Positions 7,842-16,285 of a DNA stretch of 36,563 nt are shown one piece after another; the stretch's first letter is position 1; each line of letters begins with the position of its first letter. This DNA is from Dinoroseobacter sp. GTDB lineage: Bacteria > Pseudomonadota > Alphaproteobacteria > Rhodobacterales > Rhodobacteraceae. The notes beneath the pieces were generated by a model, which was not told the origin of the DNA, did no database searches, and saw nothing but the letters and a program-made list of their open reading frames with translations. A program made the translations under genes and the position numbers. The stretch spans positions 1-36,563 of the forward strand of contig JASJAW010000034.1 in assembly GCA_030066795.1 (NCBI GenBank), given 5' to 3'.

Positions 7842-9046
7842 ACGCCCCCATGAATGCGCCCCACACGATCCCGGCCGCTGACATCGTGATCCGCGCTCCG
7901 GTGGGCCCGGCCCGCCCGCGCGCGCGCCACGGGCTGGTGCTCGCGAGCTTCTGCGCAATGGTGCTGGCGCCGGTTCTGATCTCGGCCTGGTACCTCTGGA
8001 CCCGGGCGGCGGATCAATACGCCTCCCATGTCGGGTTCTCGGTCCGTACCGAGGAGGTGGGGTCGGCCATCGAATTGCTGGGGGGGGTGACGGAACTGTC
8101 GGGATCATCCAGTTCGGATGCGGATATCCTTTACAAGTTTCTGCACAGCCAGGAGCTTGTCGCGGCAGTGGACGCAAACCTCGACCTGCGGAGTATCTGG
8201 TCGCAGGAAAACCTCATAAAAGACCCTGTTTTTGCCTATCATCCGCCGGGCACGATCGAGGACCTGCTGTCGCATTGGAAACGGATGGTCGCCATCGCCT
8301 ATGACAGCGGCTCGGGGCTGATCGACCTGCGGGTACTGGCCTTCACGCCGGAAGACGCACAGGCAATCGCGCAGGACATCTTCGCCCGCAGCAGCGCGAT
8401 GATCAACGCACTCTCGGCGTTGGCTCGAGAAGATGCCATCGGTTATGCGCAGGCTGAACTCGCGCAGGCCGAAGCGCGCCTGAGCGCGGCGCAAACCGAA
8501 CTCAGCGCCTTTCGCCACCGCACGCAGATCGTGGACCCCAGCATCGATGCGCAGGGGCAGATGGGACTTCTGACCAACTTGCAGGCACAACTGGCCGACG
8601 CGCTGATCGAGCTTGATCTGCTGCGCGAGACCACGCGTGCCGATGATGCGAGGGTGGTTCAGGGAGCGCGCCGGATCGCAGTGATCGAGGCGCGCATCGC
8701 CGAGGAACGCCACAAGCTGGGCTTTGGCAGCCGCGCTGGCGCGACCGGGGCCACCGGAGACTGGCAGGGTCGCGTTTTTGCCGATCTGGTCGGGGAGTAT
8801 GAGGCCCTGATCCTGGAGCTGGAGTTCGCCCGGGAGAGTTATACCGCCGCCCGCGCCGCGTTCGAGGCCGCGCGCAACGAGGCCCGCCGCCAGAGCCGCT
8901 ATCTGGCCGCCCATGTGCGCCCGACGCGCGCGGAGCGCGCCGAATACCCGCGCCGCGCCCTGCTTCTGGCCGGGATTGCGCTTCTGAGCGGGATCGGCTG
9001 GGCGATCACTGTTCTGGTGGGCTATGCGCTGCGCGACCGGCGCTGA
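7838..9046 (+). CDS. kpsE: Capsule export inner-membrane/periplasmic adaptor (KpsE/CtrB-like polysaccharide co-polymerase)
   Basis: KpsE-type proteins link the KpsMT transporter to the outer-membrane exporter through the periplasm. This 402-residue protein has the two-helix topology of the family. One membrane segment lies at about residues 33-53 and a second near the C-terminus at about 372-396. Between them is a long periplasmic region with strong heptad patterns (about 190-245 and 315-365) indicating coiled coils. No kinase domain or Walker motif follows the second helix, which separates it from BY-kinase fusions. The ATG at 7838 overlaps the previous stop; a longer open frame from 7412 is an out-of-frame artefact over the sulfotransferase gene. 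Confidence 0.87.
   Translation: MNAPMNAPHTIPAADIVIRAPVGPARPRARHGLVLASFCAMVLAPVLISAWYLWTRAADQYASHVGFSVRTEEVGSAIELLGGVTELSGSSSSDADILYKFLHSQELVAAVDANLDLRSIWSQENLIKDPVFAYHPPGTIEDLLSHWKRMVAIAYDSGSGLIDLRVLAFTPEDAQAIAQDIFARSSAMINALSALAREDAIGYAQAELAQAEARLSAAQTELSAFRHRTQIVDPSIDAQGQMGLLTNLQAQLADALIELDLLRETTRADDARVVQGARRIAVIEARIAEERHKLGFGSRAGATGATGDWQGRVFADLVGEYEALILELEFARESYTAARAAFEAARNEARRQSRYLAAHVRPTRAERAEYPRRALLLAGIALLSGIGWAITVLVGYALRDRR
8217..8234 (+). repeat. Dispersed AT-rich motif, copy inside kpsE
   Basis: The copy reads TAAAAGACCCTGTTTTTG, one of the best matches to the consensus, and encodes part of the KDPVF segment of the KpsE-like protein (findings). Confidence 0.55.
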
Positions 9047-9063
9047 GTGCAGGGGGGGCGGCC

Positions 9064-9720
9064 GTGATCCGGTTTGAAGACCTTTCCAAGCGGTTTTGCC
9101 TGCATGGCCGGGTAAAAACCGTGATGCGGAATGTCTCGCTCACCATCCCATCAGGCCATTCGGTGGGGCTTCTGGGGCGCAACGGCGCAGGCAAGACCAG
9201 TTTGCTGCGCCTGATCGCCGGCACGCTGGAGCCGACGGCAGGCTCGGTGTGGAGCAGCGGCTCGGTCTCCTGGCCGGTGGGCTTTGCCGGGGCGTTTCAT
9301 CCCGATCTGAGCGGGGCGCAGAACACGCGCTTTCTGGCCCGCGTCTATGGGGTAGATACCGGGGGTTTGAGCGATTTCGTCGAAGACTTCGCCGAGCTCG
9401 GGGCCCATTACCACCTGCCGCTGCGCAGCTACTCGGCGGGGATGAAAAGCCGGCTGGCCTTCGGCGTGTCCATGGGCATCCCCTTCGACACCTACCTGGT
9501 GGACGAGGTTACTGCGACCGGCGACGCGCGCTTTCGCGCCAAGGCCAAGGCGGTGTTCCGGGCGCGCATGGCGGCGGCGGATGCGATTGTCGTCTCCCAC
9601 TCGATGGCGCAGATCCGCGCCTATTGCGACATGGGGCTCGTGCTCGACAACGGGTCCCTGACGGTCTTCGACGATATCGAGGCCGCGATTGCCCATCACG
9701 AAGCTCAAATGCGGCTCTAA
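9064..9720 (+). CDS. kpsT: Capsule export ABC ATPase (KpsT/CtrD-like)
   Basis: This is the ATP-hydrolysing subunit that drives the KpsM-like permease. It has 218 residues, the short KpsT length without the C-terminal sugar-binding extension of Wzt. Walker A is GRNGAGKT (38-45). The ABC signature appears as YSAGMKSRL (123-131), with the capsule-type S-A-G-M variant of LSGGQ. Walker B is YLVDEVTATGD (144-154) and the switch histidine is in VVSHS. The GTG start at 9064 follows a G-rich stretch 17 bases after kpsE. With kpsE and kpsM it forms a full inner-membrane exporter; the KpsD/Wza-type outer-membrane partner is not on this replicon. Confidence 0.93.
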   Translation: MIRFEDLSKRFCLHGRVKTVMRNVSLTIPSGHSVGLLGRNGAGKTSLLRLIAGTLEPTAGSVWSSGSVSWPVGFAGAFHPDLSGAQNTRFLARVYGVDTGGLSDFVEDFAELGAHYHLPLRSYSAGMKSRLAFGVSMGIPFDTYLVDEVTATGDARFRAKAKAVFRARMAAADAIVVSHSMAQIRAYCDMGLVLDNGSLTVFDDIEAAIAHHEAQMRL

Positions 9721-9733
9721 ATAAGGAAACTGT

Positions 9734-10648
9734 ATGTTTTTCTCCCCTGCGCAGGATATCCCCGAAACCGCCACCATGGTCTTCGGGATCGGCGCCCAGA
9801 AAGCCGGCACCACCTGGCTTTACGAGACCTTGCGTGCCAGCCCGGAGGTCCATGTCTCGCCGTTCAAGGAGGTGCATTATTTCGACGAGATCGGGGATGG
9901 GGTTGGCCCCGTGCAGGCCAGCCGGATCGACCTGCTGCAACATTTCGCGCAGAAGCTAACCGAGGCCACCGCGCCGGAGCGGGCGCGCGTGCTCCAGACA
10001 ATCCGGAACCTGACGCATGTGCTTGGCACCTACGCGGCCCCGGATCCGACGCATCGCGCCTATCGCGCCTTCATGGCCGACGGATATGCCGGGCAGAAGC
10101 TCATCTGCGATATCACCCCGGCCTATGCGACGCTGGGGCGGGCGCGGTTTGCACAGATGGGCGCGATCGGGCAGGCGCGGTTCCTGTTCATCCTGCGCGA
10201 TCCGGTCAGCCGTATGTGGTCGCAGATCCGCATGGCCGTGGCCGCCCGGCTGGGGACCGGGGCCGACACCGCGACGTTCGAGGCCGCCTGCCGCGCCCGC
10301 GCACTGGAGCTGGCCGCAACCGGGCAGCTGCCCAAGGTCACGCGCGCCAATTACCGCCGCACGATCGCAGAACTGGAGGCCACCGTGCAGCGCGACCGGA
10401 TTCACTACATGTTTTACGAAACCCTGTTCCGGCAGGAGAGCGCGGATAAGATGTGTAGCTTCCTGGGGATCCCGTCCGTTGCGATCGATCCGGCCCGCCG
10501 CGCCAATCCAGGCCGCCCGTCGCAAATGCCGGGGATGGTGGCCGACACGCTGCGCGCAGGGCTGGCGGCGCAATACACCTTTATTTCCGACCGCTTCGGG
10601 GCGGAGATGCCCGCAGCATGGCGTGAAAATCACCCTGAATACGCTTGA
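9734..10648 (+). CDS. Sulfotransferase (PAPS-dependent, sulfotransferase domain family)
   Basis: This 304-residue cytoplasmic enzyme is distinct from the one at 7071. The PAPS 5'-loop is GAQKAGTTWL (20-29), close to the heparan-sulfate/NodH-type consensus. KEVHYFDE follows (about 45-52), and the 3'-phosphate motif is LRDPVSRMWS (154-163). The ATG follows AAGGAA by 5 bases, 13 bases after kpsT, so it ends the acetyltransferase-sulfotransferase-kpsE-kpsT operon. Position and family suggest sulfation of the exported polymer. The 3' end is 12 bases from the convergent RTX gene, with an AT-rich dispersed motif (10645-10664) spanning the gap. Confidence 0.88.
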   Translation: MFFSPAQDIPETATMVFGIGAQKAGTTWLYETLRASPEVHVSPFKEVHYFDEIGDGVGPVQASRIDLLQHFAQKLTEATAPERARVLQTIRNLTHVLGTYAAPDPTHRAYRAFMADGYAGQKLICDITPAYATLGRARFAQMGAIGQARFLFILRDPVSRMWSQIRMAVAARLGTGADTATFEAACRARALELAATGQLPKVTRANYRRTIAELEATVQRDRIHYMFYETLFRQESADKMCSFLGIPSVAIDPARRANPGRPSQMPGMVADTLRAGLAAQYTFISDRFGAEMPAAWRENHPEYA

Positions 10649-10664
10649 AAAGAGCCTAGTTCAG
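10645..10664 (+). repeat. Dispersed AT-rich motif between convergent genes
   Basis: The copy reads TTGAAAAGAGCCTAGTTCAG and spans the junction of the second sulfotransferase and the RTX gene. Its arms can pair (TGAA with TTCA, both with flanking bases), so it might also form a weak hairpin between the converging transcripts. Confidence 0.45.
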
Positions 10665-12745
10665 AAGAAATCGATAGCGGCCTCAAAAAAGGGGCCCGTG
10701 GGCCGGTCCTCCACCGTCAGGACATTGCCGTCGCCGAAATCGAAGACAGAATCGCCATCCTGCGTTGTGCGGTACTGGTCGATCACCTCTTGCGGGCTCA
10801 TCCCGACGATCCCAAGCGCCACCGCATCGAGCAGGATCTGGTCCACGGTGCCGAAATCCTCGATCACGTCATGGCCGCTGGCGAAAACGAAGGTGTCGGC
10901 GCCGGTGAACCCGATGAGCAGATCGTCGCCCTCCCCGCCGTCGAGCCAGTCGGACCCGTCCCCACCGGCCACCGTATCGTTGCCCGCGCCCCCGAAAATC
11001 TGGTCGGCACCGGTTTCCCCCCGCAGCACATCCGCGCCGTCGCGCCCGTAGAGCACGTCATTGCCCTGTCCGCCGCGCAGATCATCGGCGCCTGCCCCCC
11101 CATCGAGCGTATCGTTCCCGGAATTGCCCTGCAGGATATCCGCGCCCTCCCCGCCTTGCAGATCGTCGAACCCCTCCGCACCGCTCAGCGTGTCGTTGCC
11201 CGCGCCCCCGAGCAGGGTATCGGCGCCAATCCCGCCATAAAGCGCGTCATCGCCCGCGCCGCCGTCAAGCCGGTCATTGCCTGCATTGCCATAGAGCCAA
11301 TCCGCGCCGGCCGATCCGATCAGAAGGTCATAGCCCCCATCGCCGCGCAGAATGTCATCGCCCGCGCCCCCATCGAGCAGGTCCGCGCCGATCCCGCCCC
11401 CCATTGTGTCGTCCCCCTCAGCCCCGAGCAGCGTGTCGCTGCCCGCACCGCCGGAGACGGTGTTGTCGAAATGGTTCCCTTCGAGAAAGTCGCTGCCGCC
11501 CGTGCCAAACAGGCTTTCCGGGGCGGTCGTGGACAGAAATGGCGCGCGGCTCAGCGGCAGCAGGTCGAGCGCCAGCAGGCTTTGCACGGAGATCGCGCCC
11601 CCGTCAGCACTGGTCAGGATCAGGGATTCCGCACCATAGCTGATCGCGGCTCCCGTCGCGGTGGTGGTGATTTGAAGCTGGGCCGGGTCGCGCAGAAACG
11701 CCCAGCCCGAGAGGTCAAGCGCATCCTGGGTCGGGTCGAAATCGAAGATATGATCTTCTGCCCCATCGGCCACGAGCACGAAGAGATCGCGCCCGGTGCC
11801 CCCGCTGAGCGTATCGGCGCCCGCGCCATCAAGCAGCGTGTCGCGGCCTGCATGCCCGTGCAACATATCCGCATCCGGCCCGCCGATCAGACGGTCGTCG
11901 CCTGATCCACCGTTCAGGTTCTCCCCACGGGTGCCGGCGATCAGCGTGACCCCCGCCACCCCGAGCGAGGCGGAAAACTGGGTGATCCCCGCCTCGGATT
12001 CGGAGCCGGCAAAGACCTGCAGCACGTAGTCGGTGGCCACCATCGCAAGGGCTGCGGGATCGTCGAGCGTCAGCGCGGCCGCGTCTTCCACGGTATCGCG
12101 CAAAAGAAGCTGCCCGTTGGGCAGAAGCTCAAACAGGGTGAGACCGTCATCCGCCCCGCCCGCGCCCAAGAAAACGCGGTCGCCCGCGACGGTGCTGGTC
12201 AGGGCCGTTACCCCCGAAAACCGGCTCTCCATATCGTCAAACACGTGATCGCGGGGCACCAGCGCGCCTGCTTGTGTCACCTCCACCACCGTGACAGAAG
12301 ACGACCCGGCGGACCCGACAATTGCATAGGTTTTGCCCCAGGCTTCGATCAGTTCAAGCCCGGTCGGAGCCTGAATGCCAAGCCCATCACCTGCACCCAC
12401 GCGCGTGATCTCAATCTCTGGGGTGCCATCGCCTGCATCGGTTGACAGGATCAGCGCGTGGGTGTCTGTCGACAGGTGCAGCAGAAGGGGTTGCCCGCCA
12501 AGGCTCACCGGCAGGGCAGGGGGCGGGGCGAACAGGATAGGCATCTCCGGGGGGCGCGGGCCTTCAGACTGGAAACTGGCCTGCCCGGCGGCAGGCACGG
12601 CAAAGACCGACACCGTGTCGCCTGCCGGGCTGTCGGCATAGAGCAGCATATCGCCGCCCAGCTCCTGAGCCCAAAGCCCTGTCACCGTGGCGAGCGCCCC
12701 TGACGGCGTGTGCGTCAGCGTTCCGATATGAACGAGATCCGTCAT
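10661..12745 (-). CDS. RTX calcium-binding repeat protein (hemolysin-type), putative type I secreted
   Basis: The protein has 694 residues and is very acidic, with no N-terminal signal peptide. A beta-rich N-terminal half (about 1-270) resembles repeated propeller-like strands. Two blocks of GGxGxDxLx calcium-binding nonapeptides follow, at about 271-330 and 413-625. The C-terminus ends in small and hydrophobic residues (FFEAAIDFF), as in substrates of type I secretion. It is likely exported to the cell surface, where Ca-folded RTX domains often bind or coat polysaccharide. No matching type I secretion ATPase or membrane fusion protein is present here, so the host must export it. I chose the ATG at 12745 with AAAGGGG upstream; a longer frame to 12889 has no start support. 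The divergent neighbour is manC. Confidence 0.88.
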   Translation of the reverse strand: MTDLVHIGTLTHTPSGALATVTGLWAQELGGDMLLYADSPAGDTVSVFAVPAAGQASFQSEGPRPPEMPILFAPPPALPVSLGGQPLLLHLSTDTHALILSTDAGDGTPEIEITRVGAGDGLGIQAPTGLELIEAWGKTYAIVGSAGSSSVTVVEVTQAGALVPRDHVFDDMESRFSGVTALTSTVAGDRVFLGAGGADDGLTLFELLPNGQLLLRDTVEDAAALTLDDPAALAMVATDYVLQVFAGSESEAGITQFSASLGVAGVTLIAGTRGENLNGGSGDDRLIGGPDADMLHGHAGRDTLLDGAGADTLSGGTGRDLFVLVADGAEDHIFDFDPTQDALDLSGWAFLRDPAQLQITTTATGAAISYGAESLILTSADGGAISVQSLLALDLLPLSRAPFLSTTAPESLFGTGGSDFLEGNHFDNTVSGGAGSDTLLGAEGDDTMGGGIGADLLDGGAGDDILRGDGGYDLLIGSAGADWLYGNAGNDRLDGGAGDDALYGGIGADTLLGGAGNDTLSGAEGFDDLQGGEGADILQGNSGNDTLDGGAGADDLRGGQGNDVLYGRDGADVLRGETGADQIFGGAGNDTVAGGDGSDWLDGGEGDDLLIGFTGADTFVFASGHDVIEDFGTVDQILLDAVALGIVGMSPQEVIDQYRTTQDGDSVFDFGDGNVLTVEDRPTGPFFEAAIDFF

Positions 12746-12929
12746 CCATTGCCCCTTTGCTGCGCATTTCCAACAATCCGGTCGGGCGCTGGTGGGGGAG
12801 GGGACGGGCAAAAGCTGGGCGTGTCGTGCAAATTCAACACAAATGCACCGAGACGCACGCCCGCGCCTTGCGAAAGCCAAAGTCCACATGTTCTCTGAGG
12901 GCCAACTCTACAGCGCACGAGGGGGTGCG

Positions 12930-14369
12930 ATGATCTATCCTGTCATTCTGTGCGGGGGCTCCGGGACCCGGTTGTGGCCCTCGTCCCGCAAGGCTTATCC
13001 GAAGCAGTTTGCCCCGCTTCTGGGGGCAGAAAGCCTGTTTCAGATGACGCTTGCGCGCTTCGCTGCACCGCAATTTGCCGCCCCGATGGTGGTTACCGGC
13101 GAGGAGTTCCGCTTTCTGGCCACAGATCAGGCCGTGGCCGCCGGGCTGACCGACCCGCGTGTCGTGGTGGAACCGGAGGCGCGCGACACGGCCGCCGCCG
13201 TGCTGACCGCGGCCCTTCTGCTGTCCGAGGACGACCCCGACGCGATGATGCTTGTCGCCCCCTCGGATCACGTTATCGCCGACACCGACGCCTTCCACAG
13301 CGCCATCAATATCGCCGCGCAAGCCGCGGGGCAGGGCGTTCTGGTCACCTTCGGCGTCACCCCGGACCGCCCCGAGACGGGGTACGGGTATCTGGAACTG
13401 CCCGAAGCGCCCGACGGGTCAGGCGCTGCAATCCGACTCGAAAGCTTCCGCGAAAAGCCTGATCTGGCCACCGCCGAGCGCTTTCTGGAGGCTGGCCGCT
13501 ATCTGTGGAATGCCGGTCTTTTCCTGTTCCGGGCGCGCGATGCGGTCGCCGCCTTTGAAACCCATGCGCCGGATCTGCTCGCCCCCTGCCGGGAGGCCAT
13601 CGCCACCGGTGCGCAGGATCTGGGCTTCTTCCGGCTGGGCGCAGAGGCCTATGGATCGGCCCGCGCGATCTCGTTCGATTTTGCGGTGATGGAGAAGGCC
13701 GCCCATGTCATGGCAGTCCCGCTCAGCGTGGGCTGGTCCGATCTGGGGTCCTGGGATGCGCTGTGGCAGGCGGCGGGGCCGGATGCAGACGGGGTGGCGA
13801 CCTCGGGCCCGGTTACGGCGCTGGACTGCACCGACAGCTACCTGCGCTCGGAAAGCGCAGGGTTGCAGCTGGTGGGGATGGGGCTTGAGGGCATCGTTGC
13901 CGTCGCCATGCCCGACGCAGTGCTGGTCGCCGCCAAGGACCGCGCACAGGACATCAAGGCAGTGGTCAGCGCCTTGCGGCAGTCGCAAACCCCGCAGGCC
14001 GATCACTATCCACGCTTTCACCGGCCCTGGGGCTGGTATGAAACGCTGTGTCTGGACGACCGGTTTCAGGTAAAGCGGATCATGGTGAAACCAGGTGGCA
14101 TCCTGAGCCTGCAAAGCCATGTGCACCGGTCCGAGCACTGGATCGTGGTTGCAGGTACCGCCGAGGTCACCATCGGCGAAGAAGTCCGGCTGGTGACCGA
14201 AAACGAGAGTGTCTACATCCCGCTTGGCGCCAGACATCGGATGGCCAACCCCGGGAAACTGCCGATGTACCTGATCGAGGTGCAGACCGGCAGCTATTTC
14301 GGTGAGGACGACATTACCCGCTACGAGGACATCTACAACCGCCCCGAACACGACGAGGCAGAGGCGTAA
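12930..14369 (+). CDS. manC: Mannose-1-phosphate guanylyltransferase / mannose-6-phosphate isomerase (type II, bifunctional)
   Basis: The protein makes GDP-mannose from mannose-1-phosphate and GTP; the fused isomerase makes mannose-6-phosphate from fructose-6-phosphate. It has 479 residues, the normal bifunctional size. The pyrophosphorylase signature GGSGTRLWP is at 9-17 and the active-site YPKQF at 23-27. The C-terminal cupin begins RPWGWYE (about 363-369) and continues MVKPGGILSLQSHVHRSEHW with metal-binding histidines. I chose the ATG at 12930 since GAGGGGG lies just upstream and the family starts at this point; an open frame from 12792 is only readthrough. No phosphomannomutase (ManB) or GDP-mannose dehydratase is present, so ManB must come from the host and mannose itself is probably used. 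Confidence 0.95.
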   Translation: MIYPVILCGGSGTRLWPSSRKAYPKQFAPLLGAESLFQMTLARFAAPQFAAPMVVTGEEFRFLATDQAVAAGLTDPRVVVEPEARDTAAAVLTAALLLSEDDPDAMMLVAPSDHVIADTDAFHSAINIAAQAAGQGVLVTFGVTPDRPETGYGYLELPEAPDGSGAAIRLESFREKPDLATAERFLEAGRYLWNAGLFLFRARDAVAAFETHAPDLLAPCREAIATGAQDLGFFRLGAEAYGSARAISFDFAVMEKAAHVMAVPLSVGWSDLGSWDALWQAAGPDADGVATSGPVTALDCTDSYLRSESAGLQLVGMGLEGIVAVAMPDAVLVAAKDRAQDIKAVVSALRQSQTPQADHYPRFHRPWGWYETLCLDDRFQVKRIMVKPGGILSLQSHVHRSEHWIVVAGTAEVTIGEEVRLVTENESVYIPLGARHRMANPGKLPMYLIEVQTGSYFGEDDITRYEDIYNRPEHDEAEA

Positions 14370-14376
14370 AAACCCG

Positions 14377-14396
14377 AAAATAGGCTCTAAATAAGG
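14377..14396 (-). repeat. Dispersed AT-rich motif between convergent genes
   Basis: AAAATAGGCTCTAAATAAGG lies at the convergent ends of manC and the acetyltransferase, whose stop codon falls in it. The 14 bases GGCTCTAAATAAGG recur exactly at 9713-9726, at the end of kpsT. Confidence 0.5.
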
Positions 14397-14995
14397 CTAT
14401 TTGCCTTCTGGGTTGGATCTTTCATCCGCAGGAGCTTAGCCGGGACGCCGCCGACAATCGCGCCTGCCGGCACAGATTTCACCACGACTGCATTGGCGCC
14501 GACCACCGCGCCATCGCCGACATGGACCGGTCCGACGATCACCGCGCCGGCACCGATCTCGACACCGTTGCCGATCACCGGTCGCGCGTGGAGATCGCCA
14601 AGACTGGCAATGCCAAAAGTGGTGTTCTGGCGGATGATGACATCATCCCCGATGGTCTGAGCCACGAGGATCATGCCACCAAAATGTTCCAGCCGGACCC
14701 GGCGGCCCACACGCACCGTGTAGGGCAAATCGATACCGCAGACCCACTGGCAGATTTTATACATGACCCGATAGAGGATCGTCAGCGGCAACCTGAGAAT
14801 CTTGGGGCCAACCCCCATGCGCCAGTTGCCGAACCGGTGCCAGAAGAGCGCCCAGAAGCCTTGACAGAAAAGCTCCCGGTCGGAGGTGCGCCAATCCTCG
14901 GCCACAAGCGCCCAGAACCCGATATCCGCGGGATTGCAGTTCTGTGTTCCGGGGTTTTTTACGAACAGGGCGGGGTCTGGCGCTGCGTCAGTCAT
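14387..14995 (-). CDS. Serine acetyltransferase-like / WcaF-type O-acetyltransferase
   Basis: The protein has 202 residues. An N-terminal helical part (about 1-95) carries a hydrophobic stretch near KILRLPLTILYRVMYK. A left-handed beta-helix with hexapeptide repeats follows: IGDDVIIRQNTTFG, IGNGVEIGAGAVIVGPVHVG and VVGANAVVVKSVPAGAIVGG. The ending VGGVPAKLL is typical of CysE/WcaF-like transferases. In this setting it more likely acetylates a polysaccharide sugar than serine. Its start overlaps the end of the glycosyltransferase at 14988-16037 by 8 bases, so it is the second gene of a two-gene minus-strand operon. The usual catalytic His of the CysE type is not obvious to me. Confidence 0.82.
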   Translation of the reverse strand: MTDAAPDPALFVKNPGTQNCNPADIGFWALVAEDWRTSDRELFCQGFWALFWHRFGNWRMGVGPKILRLPLTILYRVMYKICQWVCGIDLPYTVRVGRRVRLEHFGGMILVAQTIGDDVIIRQNTTFGIASLGDLHARPVIGNGVEIGAGAVIVGPVHVGDGAVVGANAVVVKSVPAGAIVGGVPAKLLRMKDPTQKANSLI

Positions 14996-16037
14996 GAGGG
15001 ACTTCCTTGAGCCCTAGCAGCGGCCGCCCCACCATGCGCCAGAAGTCAGGGAGGAATTTCTCGGGCAAGGCGCTGTGACGCCCCGGCAGCAGGGACAGTG
15101 CCAGATTCCCTATGGCCCCCAGGCCGGCACAGAGCGCTGCAAAACGAACCCCCAGCGCGCCATAATTATCCGAGAAGTATTTGCGCCAGGACCGGTACCA
15201 ATAGGCCGGCCTGCGCGGCGGCCTGTCGTAGCCACTTTTCACATTGGTCGCCGCCCCCTCTACATGGATGGCGCGGGCGGCAGGCAGATAGACTGTTTTC
15301 CAGCCGTTTTTGGCCGCCCGGTGCATCAGATCGACCTCTTCGAAATACAAAAAATACTCGGGGTCGAAGAAATCGAGCGCCGCCAATGCCTCGAACCGGC
15401 ACAACACTGCGGCGCCGGCCACCCAGTCGACCTCCCCCTGCGGCTGGTCCGGTGATAAGGGTACCACTTTGTGCTTCAGAAGCCGTGTGACAGGCCCGAA
15501 CGCCAACCGGCTTTGCAACTCGCTCCAGGCGCTTGGAAAACGGAATGCCGCGGTGGCTGCGCCCGCGTCCGGATTTGAGATGCCGGCGCCAGCGAAGGCG
15601 ACCTTCGGGTGCGCCTCCATGTAATCGGCGAGAATCTGGAGCGCGTTGTTGGCGAGACACGCGTCGGGGTTCAGCAGGAAAACGTATCTGGGCGGCGTCT
15701 CGCTTTGGGCGAGCTGCTGCAGGACAAGATTGTTGCCTCGCCCGAACCCGTGGTTCTCGGCCTCCAGGTGGAGCGTGACGCGGTCCTGCCAGGCGGGCTG
15801 GGCGGCGGCCGCACGCAACAGCGGGGCCTCGGTGGCGTCCGGGGAGGCGTTGTCGACCAAGTGTACGGACACACGGTAGGGTCCACCGCCCCGTTCGAGC
15901 ACGCTGTCCACGGCTTTAATCGCCAGGGCGGCGGTGCCGTAATTGATGACGATCACTGCAATACTGGCCGCCTGCGTATGCTGCGTATCTGGGGACGTGG
16001 GGTCCGCGGAGAGATCCAGCATGATGCGTCCGGTCAT
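14988..16037 (-). CDS. Family 2 glycosyltransferase, WbbL/rhamnosyltransferase-like
   Basis: The protein has 349 residues and a GT-A fold. VIVINYGT (28-35) is followed by LVDNASPD (60-67), LNPDAC (122-127) as the metal-binding DxD-equivalent, and the WbbL-like YFEEVDLMHRA (231-241) holding the probable catalytic base. This family includes dTDP-rhamnose:lipid-linked rhamnosyltransferases, which fits with the rml genes here. The donor is inferred only. The C-terminal part has a hydrophobic segment (about 300-320), suggesting membrane association. The ATG at 16037 has no clear ribosome site; an in-frame ATG at 16022 is an alternative. Confidence 0.87.
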   Translation of the reverse strand: MTGRIMLDLSADPTSPDTQHTQAASIAVIVINYGTAALAIKAVDSVLERGGGPYRVSVHLVDNASPDATEAPLLRAAAAQPAWQDRVTLHLEAENHGFGRGNNLVLQQLAQSETPPRYVFLLNPDACLANNALQILADYMEAHPKVAFAGAGISNPDAGAATAAFRFPSAWSELQSRLAFGPVTRLLKHKVVPLSPDQPQGEVDWVAGAAVLCRFEALAALDFFDPEYFLYFEEVDLMHRAAKNGWKTVYLPAARAIHVEGAATNVKSGYDRPPRRPAYWYRSWRKYFSDNYGALGVRFAALCAGLGAIGNLALSLLPGRHSALPEKFLPDFWRMVGRPLLGLKEVPHD

Positions 16038-16285
16038 AGGCTAGGGGATTGAGAATAAAGAGATCTAATGAGGCTGGAATGGCTATATCATACAAGCCGG
16101 GCCCGGTGAAAGCACGACCGTTAAATCCCACGCCTCTCCCGGCCTGCGGCGCGACAAACATATCCGATCATGGCCCTACTGTTTCAGGATCGGCAATGGC
16201 ACCGACCCGGTTTCGGCCTGAGCGTTGAGATGAATCCCTGCAGGTACTACGAAAGGCGCGACAGAGAGCCAGATGAAGGGTGCTC

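Noticed and set aside
10900..11900. Periodic short repeats that could suggest a CRISPR array or satellite
   Set aside because: The periodicity is about 27 bases, codes for nine-residue RTX repeats, and has no spacers or cas genes.
10790..11905. A 371-residue plus-strand frame across the RTX repeats
   Set aside because: It is the reverse reading of GGxGxDxLx repeats, so its internal periodicity is inherited from the real gene.
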